Source of the DNA: Kordia sp.
GTDB taxonomy: Bacteria > Bacteroidota > Bacteroidia > Flavobacteriales > Flavobacteriaceae
Assembly (NCBI GenBank): GCA_002733415.1
Contig: NVVR01000005.1
Span: forward strand, 62,001-126,000
DNA length: 64,000 nucleotides
Direction: 5' to 3'
In this document: in pieces, positions 19,963-28,749 of the stretch
Position numbering within the stretch: position 1 is the first letter of the stretch
How the letters are laid out: each line of letters begins with the position of its first letter
The notes under the pieces: model-generated
Databases searched by the model: none
Told to the model about the DNA's origin: nothing
Seen by the model: the letters and a program-made list of their open reading frames with translations, nothing else
Translations under genes and position numbers: made by a program

Positions 19963-20310
19963 TTAATACAAACTCTTTGCTTCTTCCAAAACCTCAATCA
20001 AAACTTGATTATCCACTTCCTCCATGTTTTTATAGCGTAGCGATACCATTTTTTTGCGCTTCTCTCCCACTAAATATTCCGTATGTACTTTTATTAGTTT
20101 TCCTTTCACCAAACCTACATCCACATATTGTTTTTTATGACTCGCATTAAAATAACAAAATGGTTTTCCGTTTAAATAATAAAAGGGGATTTTATATTTA
20201 TATTTTAACTCTAACTCCGGAATAGTTCGCTCTACTACTAGTTGTAAATACAGTAATATTTCTCTGAACAACTCAGGTTGATTGATGATATAGCTCTCTG
20301 CTGGGTTCAC
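19963..20310 (-). CDS. DUF1801 family protein
   Basis: This 115-aa protein matches the DUF1801/YdhG-like fold: LKYKYKIPFYYLNGKPFCYFNASHKKQYVDVGL is characteristic in layout (PFYY, G-F-F, HK). The family has no established biochemical role. It converges with the beta-barrel gene (4-nt gap) and lies 12 nt downstream of the histidine-kinase gene on the same strand, so it may be co-transcribed with it. Confidence 0.75.
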   Translation of the reverse strand: MNPAESYIINQPELFREILLYLQLVVERTIPELELKYKYKIPFYYLNGKPFCYFNASHKKQYVDVGLVKGKLIKVHTEYLVGEKRKKMVSLRYKNMEEVDNQVLIEVLEEAKSLY

Positions 20311-20322
20311 TTAAAAATGGTA

Positions 20323-21948
20323 TTAACTATTAATTTCTTTAAATATTATTTTATACTTCACTCCCGAAACATTATCTGCCTTTGTTATCTCTCCATTTAA
20401 TTGGCTTATTAATCTAAAAATTAATCGCAATCCTAAAGAACTTATATCTTCTGTTTTTGGCAGCTCAAAACCTGGCCCATTGTCGCTAATTATCATTTCA
20501 TATTGAGAATCTTCAGAAATTTTTAATTCTACATTTATTATTATGGAATTATGATTACCTCCATATTTTAAGGTATTTGTAATGATTTCTGTAATAATTA
20601 ACCCTAAAGGTATTGATGTATCAATATTTAACTTAATATCATCCATTGACTCAATTAATTCTACACCACCATTATATGTATTATAAGAATAAATTAATTC
20701 ATTTATTAAATTTAAAATGTAGGTTTTTCCATTTATTTTACTAACATCTTCAGTATGGTACAACATTTCATGTACCATAGCCATAGAGTTAATCCTGTTT
20801 TTTGTGTTTTGAAATAGCTCTTTTACTTTTTCATCATTAATATACCTTGCTTGTAAACCAATTAATGATTTAATTGCTTGCATATTATTTTTAACTCTAT
20901 GGTGAATTTCTTTTAATAAAGTGTCTTTCTGATTATTTATTTTAATCAATCTATTAGTCCTATCAAATATTTTTTTCTCTAAAATAATATTATAATTTTC
21001 TTTTCTTTTCATCATAATAAACAAAGAAAACGTTAGTAACAAACCCAAAAACAAAACAAGATACCCCCCAAGTGTATGAGGATAACTCAAAAGGTTATTT
21101 TTATCAAAACAATTTACAATCCATTTTCTGTCAGCAGCTATCACTTCAAACTCAAAAAATACTTGTTTGCTACTATATTGATCATTTTTTTTAATACTTG
21201 TAAATAAGTTCGTGATTTTATCTGACTTATCATAAACAACTATATCTAAATTTTTAAACTCATAATCTAACAAGTTGTCCATGAAAACAGTCATACTATA
21301 TACGCCTAACACAACCCCTGACGAATTATATTTTGATTCAATTAAATGTTTAATTACCAAAAAACCATAAGATTCATTATTTTCTTGAACTAAATTAATT
21401 GGCTCTGTAAAAGACATTTTACCCGATTTTAAAGAACTTTCAATACTCTGGTTTCTTTTAAAATTTGAAGACAAATCATACCCCAAAGCTTTTTTATTTG
21501 TTACTAAAGGGTTTATAAAATGAACCGGATAATAATGAATTTTATTTTTTGCTCGTATCAGTGAATTATCATTTCCTTTTTGAGTTATAAAAAACTCATC
21601 ATCAATATTTAAATACTGTTTCGATTCATAATTTAGTCTATCTAGTTCACTTATTAAAGGAGCCCATTCTAAAGCTTTAATACCATTTGATTCCTTTAAA
21701 AAAGGGGTGGTATATTTTGTAAATAATGGTTGATTAATTTCCGGAGTGTTTTGTACAAAGAAACTCAAAGATTCAATCATTAAATTAACTTTACTTAATT
21801 CAGTGTTTATTTTATTTTTAACGGATACTGAATTATTGGTTAAAATATTATTTCTTTTAAGTTGCTCTTGTCTATTTATAAAGTAAAAACTTAAAAAAGA
21901 TAAAATCATCCCTAAAAGTAATATCCAATAATTTGAGACCTTAACCAT
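20323..21948 (-). CDS. CHASE-domain sensor histidine kinase (HisKA_2 type)
   Basis: This 541-aa protein has an N-terminal transmembrane helix (about residues 7-23), an extracytoplasmic CHASE-like sensing domain (about 40-280), a second helix (GGYLVLFLGLLLTFSLFIM) and a cytoplasmic kinase. The phosphoacceptor region LLKEIHHRVKNNMQAIKSL is of the HisKA_2/HWE-like class, often used with output regulators encoded elsewhere. The ATP-binding domain has ITEIITNTLKYGG (N box) and ISDNGPGFELP (G1). No response regulator is adjacent. The signal is unknown. Confidence 0.85.
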   Translation of the reverse strand: MVKVSNYWILLLGMILSFLSFYFINRQEQLKRNNILTNNSVSVKNKINTELSKVNLMIESLSFFVQNTPEINQPLFTKYTTPFLKESNGIKALEWAPLISELDRLNYESKQYLNIDDEFFITQKGNDNSLIRAKNKIHYYPVHFINPLVTNKKALGYDLSSNFKRNQSIESSLKSGKMSFTEPINLVQENNESYGFLVIKHLIESKYNSSGVVLGVYSMTVFMDNLLDYEFKNLDIVVYDKSDKITNLFTSIKKNDQYSSKQVFFEFEVIAADRKWIVNCFDKNNLLSYPHTLGGYLVLFLGLLLTFSLFIMMKRKENYNIILEKKIFDRTNRLIKINNQKDTLLKEIHHRVKNNMQAIKSLIGLQARYINDEKVKELFQNTKNRINSMAMVHEMLYHTEDVSKINGKTYILNLINELIYSYNTYNGGVELIESMDDIKLNIDTSIPLGLIITEIITNTLKYGGNHNSIIINVELKISEDSQYEMIISDNGPGFELPKTEDISSLGLRLIFRLISQLNGEITKADNVSGVKYKIIFKEINS

Positions 21949-22073
21949 TTTTATATTTTTTTAATCTGAACTAGAACTACATCAATTTAAAAGAGATATC
22001 ATTTATAAATTTACGAAAGAGGATTGTTTTATTTAAATATTTCGTTAACTTTGTTTTTCAAAGTACTTTTATC

Positions 22074-22688
22074 ATGACGCAACAAGATTATTTAAAAGAC
22101 CTCTCAGAAATTAAACATTTAATGAATAAATCATCTCGGTTTATTTCCTTAAGTGGTTTATCAGGCATTATGGCTGGTGTTTATGCCTTGATAGGGTCAG
22201 CATATGCTTATTGGTTAGTAACCACTAGTGTAAAAGGGTATTTAATTTTAGATGGAAAGATATTCAATATAGTATTACTTGATTTGTTTTTTATTGCATT
22301 TTGTACCGTTGTAACAGCAATATTTTTCACAGTTAGAAAGGCTAAAAAAAATGGTGAAAGTGTATTTGATAAAACGGGGCTACGAGCTATGGCTAATTTC
22401 TTGATTCCATTAGTTACAGGAGGTATATATATATTAATAATACTTAACCAACAAAAATACGGGCAGACGGGAGCTTTAATGCTTATTTTTTATGGGCTAG
22501 CTTTAGTAAATGCTTCCAAACATACTTTAGGAAAAATACAGTACTTAGGTTATATCGAAATCATTTTAGGAATTATCTGTGCAATACTACCCGGTTATGG
22601 ATTTTGGCTTTGGGTGTTAGGATTTGGTGTCATGCATATTATTTATGGTACATTTATGCACTTTAAATATGATAGAAAAACGCTTTAA
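22074..22688 (+). CDS. Integral membrane protein linked to CreD and an HTH regulator
   Basis: This 204-aa protein has about five to six transmembrane helices (roughly 26-48, 65-86, 108-125, 135-148, 155-170 and 176-195). The N-terminus is soluble (TQQDYLKDLSEIKHLMNKSSRF). I do not know a named domain. Its position directly before a winged-helix regulator and creD is a set often seen together in Flavobacteriia, which suggests a shared membrane-stress role; that is inference. Confidence 0.65.
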   Translation: MTQQDYLKDLSEIKHLMNKSSRFISLSGLSGIMAGVYALIGSAYAYWLVTTSVKGYLILDGKIFNIVLLDLFFIAFCTVVTAIFFTVRKAKKNGESVFDKTGLRAMANFLIPLVTGGIYILIILNQQKYGQTGALMLIFYGLALVNASKHTLGKIQYLGYIEIILGIICAILPGYGFWLWVLGFGVMHIIYGTFMHFKYDRKTL

Positions 22689-22724
22689 TATACAAGTCTA
22701 TAAATAACTTTAAACCGATAATTC

Positions 22725-23021
22725 GTGTCTAAAAACATTATTCAACATATTAATAAAATATTTGATCATAGAATCAGACTAGGCATCATGTCTATACTGA
22801 TGGTAAATGAATATGCTGAATTTAATACTTTAAAAGAATTATTAGGTGCAACTGATGGTAATTTGGCAAGCCATATAAAAGCATTAGAAAAAGCTGAATT
22901 TATACATATCGAAAAACAATTTATTGGCAAAAAACCCAATACTCGTTATAGCACTAGTAAACTGGGGAAACTAGAATTTAAAAAGCATATCAATGCACTT
23001 GAAAAATTAATAAAACAATAA
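22725..23021 (+). CDS. Winged-helix transcriptional regulator (HTH_34-like)
   Basis: This 98-aa DNA-binding protein reads from a GTG start at 22725. The segment IFDHRIRLGIMSILM, then TLKELLGATDGNLASHIKALEKAEFI, is a MarR/ArsR-like recognition helix-turn-helix, followed by a wing (KKPNTRYSTSKLGKLEF). It probably controls the neighbouring membrane-protein and creD genes; no operator could be defined. Confidence 0.8.
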   Translation: MSKNIIQHINKIFDHRIRLGIMSILMVNEYAEFNTLKELLGATDGNLASHIKALEKAEFIHIEKQFIGKKPNTRYSTSKLGKLEFKKHINALEKLIKQ

Positions 23022-23076
23022 TCACTTTTTTTTAACCTTTTACTTTGAATTTCAAAGTTCTTTTAAGCAATACATT

Positions 23077-24444
23077 ATGGAAAACAAACAACAACAAAAC
23101 AAATTTTCGCATTGGGTAAAAACATCAATCACAGCACGTATGATCATGATAGCCACTATTATCTTAACCCTACTCATTCCATTAGCCTTCATTAAAGACC
23201 TTATTAGAGAACGAGAATTCAGGCAGGATGATGTCGTAAATGAAATAAATGAAAAATGGGGAGAAGAAGTAGTCCTCTACGGTCCAATTTTGAAAGTACC
23301 ATATAAAACCTATAAAGAGACCTCTGTTTTTAATCAAGACTCCAAACAATATATTACAGAAACTGAAAGCTTTATGAATTACGCATATTTCTTTCCAAAA
23401 ACATTAAATATTAAAGCAAATGCAACTTCAATAAATAAAAAAAGAAACAATTTTGAATCTGTAGTTTATGAAAGTAATATTGCAATAACAGGAAATTTTG
23501 AACAACCTAATTTTAGTCTTAAATCAATTTCAGAAAAGGATATTGTTTGGGACAAAGCTTCCATTATTTTTAAAACCTCCAATTTAAAAGGTATTAAAAG
23601 TGAAGTCAATATACAACTAAACAAAAACTCCTACGACTTTGAAACTAATTATAGTTCCGAAAAAAACAGTCAAAATAATCTAGATGAATTAGAAAGCTCC
23701 TATTTAAAATTAGAAAACGTTGATTTTTCAATAGCGCAAAACTTTAATATGAATCTAGCTTTTAACGGTAGTCAGAGTATGCGCTTTATTCCAATTGGAA
23801 AAGTTACAACCGCTGAAATGAGTTCCAATTGGATAAACCCAAGTTTTACAGGAAACTTTTTACCACAAGATGAAGGAGAAAAAGTAACAAAGAATGGATT
23901 TAAAGCTAATTGGAAAGTATTGGATATCAACAGACCTTATTCACAACAATTCTTCAATCATTTACCCAACTTAAATGAATATGCTTTCGGAACAAATTTT
24001 ATAGTTCCTGTTGACGAATATCAAAAGAGTAACCGTTCTGCTAAGTATGGCTTTATGGTTATTGGACTAACATTTTTAATTTTCTTTTTAATACAAACCA
24101 TGAGTAAAATAAACATTCACCCTTTTCAATATGTTATGATAGGTGTTGCATTGGTTATGTTTTACACCTTACTTATCTCTATCTCGGAACACAGTAGCTT
24201 TTTAAAAGCATATCTCATTGCCGGAAGTGCTGTTGTTAGCCTGATAACATTGTATTCTAAATCAATATTGAAAAGTGCCAAATTCGTTTTTTTAATAGGT
24301 ACATGCTTAACTGTTTTGTACGGGTTTATTTTCGTGATAATTCAACTAGAAAATTACGCTTTATTAGTCGGAAGCATTGGCTTATTCATCATTTTAGCCG
24401 TTGTAATGTATGTCTCTAGAAAAATAGACTGGAATAACGAATAA
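23077..24444 (+). CDS. creD: Inner-membrane protein CreD
   Basis: This 455-aa protein matches the CreD family. One helix sits near residues 19-40, a large extracytoplasmic domain (about 45-325) begins EINEKWGEEVVLYGPILKVPY, and a C-terminal bundle of about five helices follows. In Enterobacteria CreD belongs to the CreBC regulon and affects envelope properties; in Bacteroidota it is usually beside a small HTH regulator, as here. Its biochemical activity is unknown. It lies 55 nt after the HTH gene. Confidence 0.9.
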   Translation: MENKQQQNKFSHWVKTSITARMIMIATIILTLLIPLAFIKDLIREREFRQDDVVNEINEKWGEEVVLYGPILKVPYKTYKETSVFNQDSKQYITETESFMNYAYFFPKTLNIKANATSINKKRNNFESVVYESNIAITGNFEQPNFSLKSISEKDIVWDKASIIFKTSNLKGIKSEVNIQLNKNSYDFETNYSSEKNSQNNLDELESSYLKLENVDFSIAQNFNMNLAFNGSQSMRFIPIGKVTTAEMSSNWINPSFTGNFLPQDEGEKVTKNGFKANWKVLDINRPYSQQFFNHLPNLNEYAFGTNFIVPVDEYQKSNRSAKYGFMVIGLTFLIFFLIQTMSKINIHPFQYVMIGVALVMFYTLLISISEHSSFLKAYLIAGSAVVSLITLYSKSILKSAKFVFLIGTCLTVLYGFIFVIIQLENYALLVGSIGLFIILAVVMYVSRKIDWNNE

Positions 24445-24460
24445 ATCAAATAATCATATT

Positions 24461-24509
24461 CAAACTGAGCTTATCGAGAACTCGTTAAAACTTAGACAAG
24501 CTCAGTTTG
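24461..24509. repeat. Intergenic inverted repeat, possible terminator or dispersed repeat
   Basis: The 12-nt arms CAAACTGAGCTT (24461-24472) and AAGCTCAGTTTG (24498-24509) enclose a small CGAG/CTCG hairpin. There is no T tract, so it is not a standard terminator. It looks like the dispersed palindromic elements found in many Flavobacteriaceae, but only one copy is visible in this window. Confidence 0.55.
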
Positions 24510-24528
24510 ACATTTAAACATAAAACCC

Positions 24529-24837
24529 ATGAACTCATCCTTAGATATTTCAAAAATTGTAGCTGGAATTAGCTTTATACTAGGCTCTTTATTCTTAGTC
24601 CTGTTTTTATTCTTTAAAGAATCTTCAATAATAATGTTTGGCTTGTATTATGTGTTAATAGCCTTTATAATTAACACTTTGACCTTCTTTTTGCTAATCA
24701 CTAGGTTAATAATCCGTTCAGAAAACGAAATTAAATTGTTAAAAGCTATTGGTCCTATCTTTATCAGCACCCATAGCTATTGGATACTTTTTTATTGTAA
24801 TCAACACCTTTTAAACCATGCTAAAATTCAATTTTAG
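24529..24837 (+). CDS. Small membrane protein, unknown function
   Basis: This 102-aa protein has three hydrophobic segments (about 10-30, 35-57 and 73-90). No family was recognised. It overlaps the following DUF2809 gene by 20 nt and is the first of three overlapping membrane-protein genes that end in a strong terminator, so it is very likely a real operon member. Confidence 0.6.
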   Translation: MNSSLDISKIVAGISFILGSLFLVLFLFFKESSIIMFGLYYVLIAFIINTLTFFLLITRLIIRSENEIKLLKAIGPIFISTHSYWILFYCNQHLLNHAKIQF

Positions 24838-25213
24838 TTCCTTTACTGCTTTTACGTTATTATTACTAACAGAAATATCTATTGTAATCTTCTTTAAAAC
24901 AGGATTTATTAGGCATGTTTTTGGAGATTATCTAGTAGTATTACTGCTTTATTGTTTCCTAAAGAGCTTTGTTTCTATTTCAAATAATACACTAGCAGGC
25001 ATTACTTTCTTAATTGCTTTTACCGTGGAATTCATACAGCTTACTCCCTTGTTAAAAACAATCGGATTAGAAAATCATTCATTAGCCAACTTAATTTTAG
25101 GCAACACATTTTCTATTACAGACTTATTAGCCTATACGTTAGGTTATATAACCATTATCATTTTTAACTCTTATATACTATGCAAACACTTTTTACCAAA
25201 CAGAACAAAGTAG
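24818..25213 (+). CDS. DUF2809 family membrane protein
   Basis: This 131-aa protein has about four helices. GFIRHVFGDYLVVLLLYCFLKSF, then FTVEFIQLTPLL and NTFSITDLLAYTLGY, are the conserved DUF2809 positions (Arg/Gly/Asp in a loop, Glu in a helix). The function is unknown. It overlaps its neighbours on both sides (20 and 34 nt). Confidence 0.8.
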   Translation: MLKFNFSSFTAFTLLLLTEISIVIFFKTGFIRHVFGDYLVVLLLYCFLKSFVSISNNTLAGITFLIAFTVEFIQLTPLLKTIGLENHSLANLILGNTFSITDLLAYTLGYITIIIFNSYILCKHFLPNRTK

Positions 25214-25827
25214 TAACTATCAATATTATTTTTTGTTTACTATTAATTTTATTTCGTGTAAAATATACACAAAGTATTACCTATATGTTTTTAATCTGGA
25301 ATTTGTTTTTAGCAGGTATTCCATATGCTATTTCTCAATTAGTGAAAAGAAGCAGTCTTCTAAAAAAATATACCCTTTTATTATTAAGTCTTTTATTTAT
25401 TTGGCTACTCTTCTTACCCAACGCACCTTACATTATTACAGATTTAATTCATTTAAATCATATCAACTCCAGTCTTATATGGTTTGATGCTTTGATAATT
25501 TTTATTTTCGCTGCTAATGGGCTATTATTAGCTATCTTCTCTATGGTTGATGTTTATACTGTCTTAAAAGAAAAATGGAATACAACTATTGCTTCTTTTA
25601 GTATGATTTTTATTGCTTTTTTAACCGGATTCGGCATTTATCTAGGTAGATATTTACGCTGGAATTCTTGGGAGCTATTTACTGAACCTAACCATTTATT
25701 TCAAGATATTATAAATAGCTTACAAAACACCAAAGCTATAGGAATTACCATAAGCATGGCTTGTTTATTACTTATCTTATTTTCTTCATATTTACATTTA
25801 TTACATAAAAAACCAGCTTCTGAATAA
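25180..25827 (+). CDS. DUF1361 family membrane protein
   Basis: This 215-aa protein has about six helices. WLLFLPNAPYIITDLIHL and GFGIYLGRYLRWNSWEL are hallmark DUF1361 sequences (the PNAPY and GRxxRWNSW motifs). The function is unknown. It is the last gene of the three-gene set; its stop codon lies inside the terminator loop region. Confidence 0.9.
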   Translation: MQTLFTKQNKVVTINIIFCLLLILFRVKYTQSITYMFLIWNLFLAGIPYAISQLVKRSSLLKKYTLLLLSLLFIWLLFLPNAPYIITDLIHLNHINSSLIWFDALIIFIFAANGLLLAIFSMVDVYTVLKEKWNTTIASFSMIFIAFLTGFGIYLGRYLRWNSWELFTEPNHLFQDIINSLQNTKAIGITISMACLLLILFSSYLHLLHKKPASE

Positions 25828-25848
25828 GAAGCTGGTTTTTTATGTAAT
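25800..25848. terminator. 22-bp perfectly paired bidirectional terminator
   Basis: Arms 25800-25821 and 25827-25848 are perfectly complementary with a 5-nt loop, including A/T tracts on both flanks. It covers the end of the DUF1361 gene and lies 15 nt from the end of the convergent dehydrogenase gene, so it can serve both. Confidence 0.9.
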
Positions 25849-25863
25849 ACGATCTATTTATTT

Positions 25864-27072
25864 TTACTCTTTTCCGTCTACATAATCTTGTAAATACGCA
25901 TAACGCTCTGCTAACTCCCCATCTGAAGTAGTCATCTTAGCACGTTCTAACACACCGTCTTTATCATTATTAAAAAAAGCGGGAATTACATGCTCTAAAA
26001 ACAGCTCTCCAAAACCTTCACTCGCGTCCTTAGGCAACTCACATGGTAAATTATCTACCGCCATTACCACAATAGCTTTATCATCCATAAAATCTATTTC
26101 CGATTCCGTTTCTGGATTATACCCATAAATAGGATCAGCAATAGTAGAAGGTCGAATAGTACACGCTACAGGACCGTCAATATCACAAGACACATCTGCA
26201 ACAACTTTAATATTAAAATCTTCCGATTTGCAATCTTCTCTAGTAAATAAGTATGGCGCTGTATTGTCATAAAAATGACCTGCTATAAAATAATCTGTGC
26301 TTTTTGTAAAACGAATAAAATCTGAATCGTATTCATTTGCGTTAGCATAAAAATCATACTTGTCTAATTCCTGTCCGTCTTTACGTTTGTTATAATCTAA
26401 AACATCTAATTTACAATAAACAGCTTCATCAAATTTTTGTGTTAAATAAGCTTCTATAGAAACCTGTTTTACCTTTAAATGGTCTAATATTTCTTTTGAA
26501 CCATGAGCTACTTTTCCATTTCCTGTCAAACATATTTTAATATTTGGCAAACTCAATTTACCTAACTCTTGCTTCATTTCATCTAAACTAGACAAATGTT
26601 CAGCCTTAGGCATATTCCATAAGTTGTACTTTTTACCATATGCAATAAAACCATTATAAGCACCTACAATACCAGCATAACGACCAAAACCAATCAATCG
26701 AGAACCTGAAGCTTTCGTTATTGTTTCATGATCATACAACTCAATATTTTTTGCCAAAACTGCTTGCAATAACTTTCTATTATAAGCCGCTTTTTTTATT
26801 GTATGTGAAAAAAAGAAATATTTTTTATTAGGTATTAACGCCTCTACTGGCACTTCTTTAACACCAAACATCACATCACAATCAGCTACACTGTCTACAG
26901 GAGAAAATCCAGCAGCAGCATATGCATTGTCATTAAAAAAACGAATATCAGAAGATTCCACAGCAAACTCTAATTCAGGAAATTGAGCAACAACTTCTTT
27001 ACATAAATTAGGAGGAAAAACAACTCTTCTATCTGGCGGGTTTTTTCTTTCTTTTATAATTGCAAACTTCAT
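25864..27072 (-). CDS. NAD(P)-dependent dehydrogenase, alanine/saccharopine dehydrogenase-like
   Basis: This 402-aa protein begins with an alanine dehydrogenase/transhydrogenase N-terminal-like domain (FAIIKERKNPPDRRVVFPP, FGVKEVPVEALIPNKKYFFFSHT), with the conserved K-E and S-H-T positions. The middle contains KICLTGNGKVAHGS as a Rossmann-type nucleotide loop. VVADVSCDIDGPVACTIRPSTI resembles the catalytic part of lysine-forming saccharopine dehydrogenases. The family assignment is firm, the substrate is not. It is a single-gene unit between two terminators or RNA genes. Confidence 0.75.
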   Translation of the reverse strand: MKFAIIKERKNPPDRRVVFPPNLCKEVVAQFPELEFAVESSDIRFFNDNAYAAAGFSPVDSVADCDVMFGVKEVPVEALIPNKKYFFFSHTIKKAAYNRKLLQAVLAKNIELYDHETITKASGSRLIGFGRYAGIVGAYNGFIAYGKKYNLWNMPKAEHLSSLDEMKQELGKLSLPNIKICLTGNGKVAHGSKEILDHLKVKQVSIEAYLTQKFDEAVYCKLDVLDYNKRKDGQELDKYDFYANANEYDSDFIRFTKSTDYFIAGHFYDNTAPYLFTREDCKSEDFNIKVVADVSCDIDGPVACTIRPSTIADPIYGYNPETESEIDFMDDKAIVVMAVDNLPCELPKDASEGFGELFLEHVIPAFFNNDKDGVLERAKMTTSDGELAERYAYLQDYVDGKE

Positions 27073-27230
27073 TTTGGAAGGGCTGTTTAATGTTGTTTTT
27101 AAAACTTTAGGCTAAAATAACATATTTATATAACAATATCAAGGAAACAAAAAAACAAGGAACTTATATTAATTTTAGAAAGGTTTCTTAAAAAAAATCA
27201 AATGATAAACACTAACTCCAATCTATTTTG

Positions 27231-27238
27231 TAGGTTTG
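27231..27238 (+). promoter_or_regulatory. ssrA -7 promoter box
   Basis: TAGGTTTG matches the TAnnTTTG box. It lies 18 nt before the mature tmRNA 5' end, which leaves room for a short leader removed by RNase P. No clear TTTG was found at -33. Confidence 0.5.
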
Positions 27239-27256
27239 CAATGTTCTTTGAAATAT

Positions 27257-27667
27257 GGGGTCGACTGGTATTGACAGCGAGATCAATAATATAATAAGCA
27301 TGTCGAGCGATGATGTATGGCTCGTAAATATCTACATCACACTTTTTAAACGGCGAGAATAACTACGCTTTAGCTGCTTAATCCGAATCATAGTAGGATT
27401 AGCCTCGGTACACAAGGTGTACAAGCTGAATGTCTGCTGAAAGCCTTGGTTAACGGCGTTCTTCCTGATGCAAATCAGGATACAGGCATCGTAAAAGTTA
27501 ACATAGGAATAATAGTACTTCGTTATTATTTCAACAACTAAAGAAGATAAGGGTAATACTGGCTGTTTTCGGTCTATTATTATCACGAAAACTAAACGAA
27601 AACTAAACATGTAGAAAGCTATGTTATTGCTTGTTTGGACCCGAGTTCGATTCTCGGCGACTCCACA
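27257..27667 (+). ncRNA. ssrA: Transfer-messenger RNA (tmRNA)
   Basis: The 5' GGGGTCG pairs with the 3' CGACTCC to form the tRNA-like acceptor. The T arm GAGTTCGATTCTC and the alanine-type D region are present. The tag frame GGC-GAG-AAT-AAC-TAC-GCT-TTA-GCT-GCT-TAA encodes GENNYALAA, used to mark proteins from stalled ribosomes for degradation. The genome does not encode a full CCA after the discriminator A. Apparent open reading frames across this stretch are incidental. Confidence 0.95.
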
Positions 27668-27670
27668 ATA

Positions 27671-27700
27671 AAAAAAGCAGTTCAATTGAACTGCTTTTTT
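27671..27700. terminator. Palindromic terminator shared by ssrA and the convergent rhodanese gene
   Basis: A perfect 30-nt palindrome with core GCAGTTCAATTGAACTGC has six A and six T residues at its ends, so it works on both strands. Confidence 0.9.
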
Positions 27701-27702
27701 TA

Positions 27703-28161
27703 TTATTTCTTATTCCAATTTAAAATCCCCCCTTTTAAATCATATATTTCTTTAAAACCATTTTCTGAGAGTAGTTTAGCTGCTTGACCGCTTCTACCAC
27801 CACTCTTACAATATATTGCTATTGGTTTTGATTTATTAAGTTTTTCAATTTTTTCTTTAAAATTACTTTCCAGAAAATCAATCTTTAAAGGGTTTGCTAT
27901 TACGCCACTTTTCCATTCATTTGGCGTTCTCACATCTACCAACTGAACATTTATTTCTTGTATCTTTCCTTCAAACTGAACAGGATCAAGAAGCGTTACT
28001 CCTTTTATCGCTGTTTGGGAGCATGAAAAAATTATCCAACTTAATATTAACAACCAATATCCTCGGCGAAAGCACAAGATACATGAATTAATCAATAACA
28101 TTTTTCGCTTGAATTCCAAATCTAGAGGGCTTAAACCCACTGGTGGTATTAAATATTTCAT
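27703..28161 (-). CDS. Rhodanese-like domain lipoprotein
   Basis: This protein is up to 152 aa. Its hydrophobic N-terminus ends ...IIFSCSQT, a probable lipobox, so it should be a periplasmic lipoprotein; a start at the ATG at 28101 is equally plausible. A single rhodanese domain follows with VQLVDVRTPNEW and the active-site loop YCKSGGRSGQA (catalytic Cys). Rhodaneses transfer sulfane sulfur or bind sulfur compounds. It lies 2 nt after a second, cytoplasmic rhodanese gene. Confidence 0.8.
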   Translation of the reverse strand: MKYLIPPVGLSPLDLEFKRKMLLINSCILCFRRGYWLLILSWIIFSCSQTAIKGVTLLDPVQFEGKIQEINVQLVDVRTPNEWKSGVIANPLKIDFLESNFKEKIEKLNKSKPIAIYCKSGGRSGQAAKLLSENGFKEIYDLKGGILNWNKK

Positions 28162-28163
28162 TT

Positions 28164-28481
28164 TTAGTTAACAGAGACTTTCCCTGTCCACGAAGCAAAT
28201 CCACCCGATAAGCTATATGCGTTTGACACATTACACATTAAATTTAAAACAGCACAGGCTTGAGCGCTTCTTGCTCCAGACTGACAATACATGTAAAAAT
28301 TTTTCGTTTTATCTAATTGGTTAATTTGATCTAAAAAAGATTGTGGTTCTTTCACATCAATATTAATTGCATTAGGAATAGCTCCTTCAGCAACTTCATC
28401 AGTCGTTCTTACATCTACAATTATTGCATTAGTATCTTTCAATAATTGTTTTTGCCATTCATTTGGGGTTAAATCTGCCAT
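28164..28481 (-). CDS. Cytoplasmic single-domain rhodanese
   Basis: This 105-aa protein has no signal peptide. AIIVDVRTTDEVAEGAIPNAINID is the N-terminal rhodanese signature, and MYCQSGARSAQAC is the active-site loop with the catalytic Cys. It precedes the exported rhodanese gene with 2 nt between them, so the two form an operon with one enzyme on each side of the membrane. The sulfur donor is unknown. Confidence 0.85.
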   Translation of the reverse strand: MADLTPNEWQKQLLKDTNAIIVDVRTTDEVAEGAIPNAINIDVKEPQSFLDQINQLDKTKNFYMYCQSGARSAQACAVLNLMCNVSNAYSLSGGFASWTGKVSVN

Positions 28482-28558
28482 GGTAATTTATTTAATTTTC
28501 ACAAATTTAAGTCATTATGACTTAAATTACAAAATTGCCGTTACTTTTCAAGTATAAT

Positions 28559-28590
28559 CAAAAAAAAACACCAATCATATGATTAGTGTT
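28559..28590 (-). terminator. Terminator of tRNA-Thr copy 1
   Basis: Arms AACACCAATCAT and ATGATTAGTGTT (28567-28590, one wobble) are followed by eight T residues on the minus strand. It begins a few bases after the tRNA 3' end. Confidence 0.8.
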
Positions 28591-28595
28591 TTTTG

Positions 28596-28669
28596 AGCCG
28601 ATGAGAGGACTCGAACCTCCGACCTGCTGATTACAAATCAGCTGCTCTAGCCAACTGAGCTACATCGGC
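28596..28669 (-). tRNA. tRNA-Thr(TGT), copy 1
   Basis: Acceptor GCCGATG pairs with CATCGGC. The anticodon stem-loop CTGATT-TGT-AATCAG gives anticodon UGU (threonine, ACA). The T arm GGTTCGAGTCC is normal. CCA is not encoded. It is nearly identical to copy 2 at 28789-28862. Confidence 0.96.
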
Positions 28670-28679
28670 ATTGCGAGTG

Positions 28680-28710
28680 CAAATATAACTTTGATTTTCA
28701 TACCTACAAA
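28680..28710 (-). promoter_or_regulatory. Promoter of tRNA-Thr copy 1
   Basis: On the minus strand TTTG (28710-28707), exactly 19 nt, and TATATTTG (28687-28680) give a full match to the Bacteroidota -33/-7 consensus, 10 nt before the mature tRNA end. Confidence 0.8.
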
Positions 28711-28749
28711 CACTTTTATTATAAAAAAAAGATATATTTCGGTTTTAGG

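Noticed and set aside
27332-27685. Minus-strand open frame across 27.3-27.7 kb
   Set aside because: It is fully inside the tmRNA gene and its terminator; the RNA structure explains the sequence.
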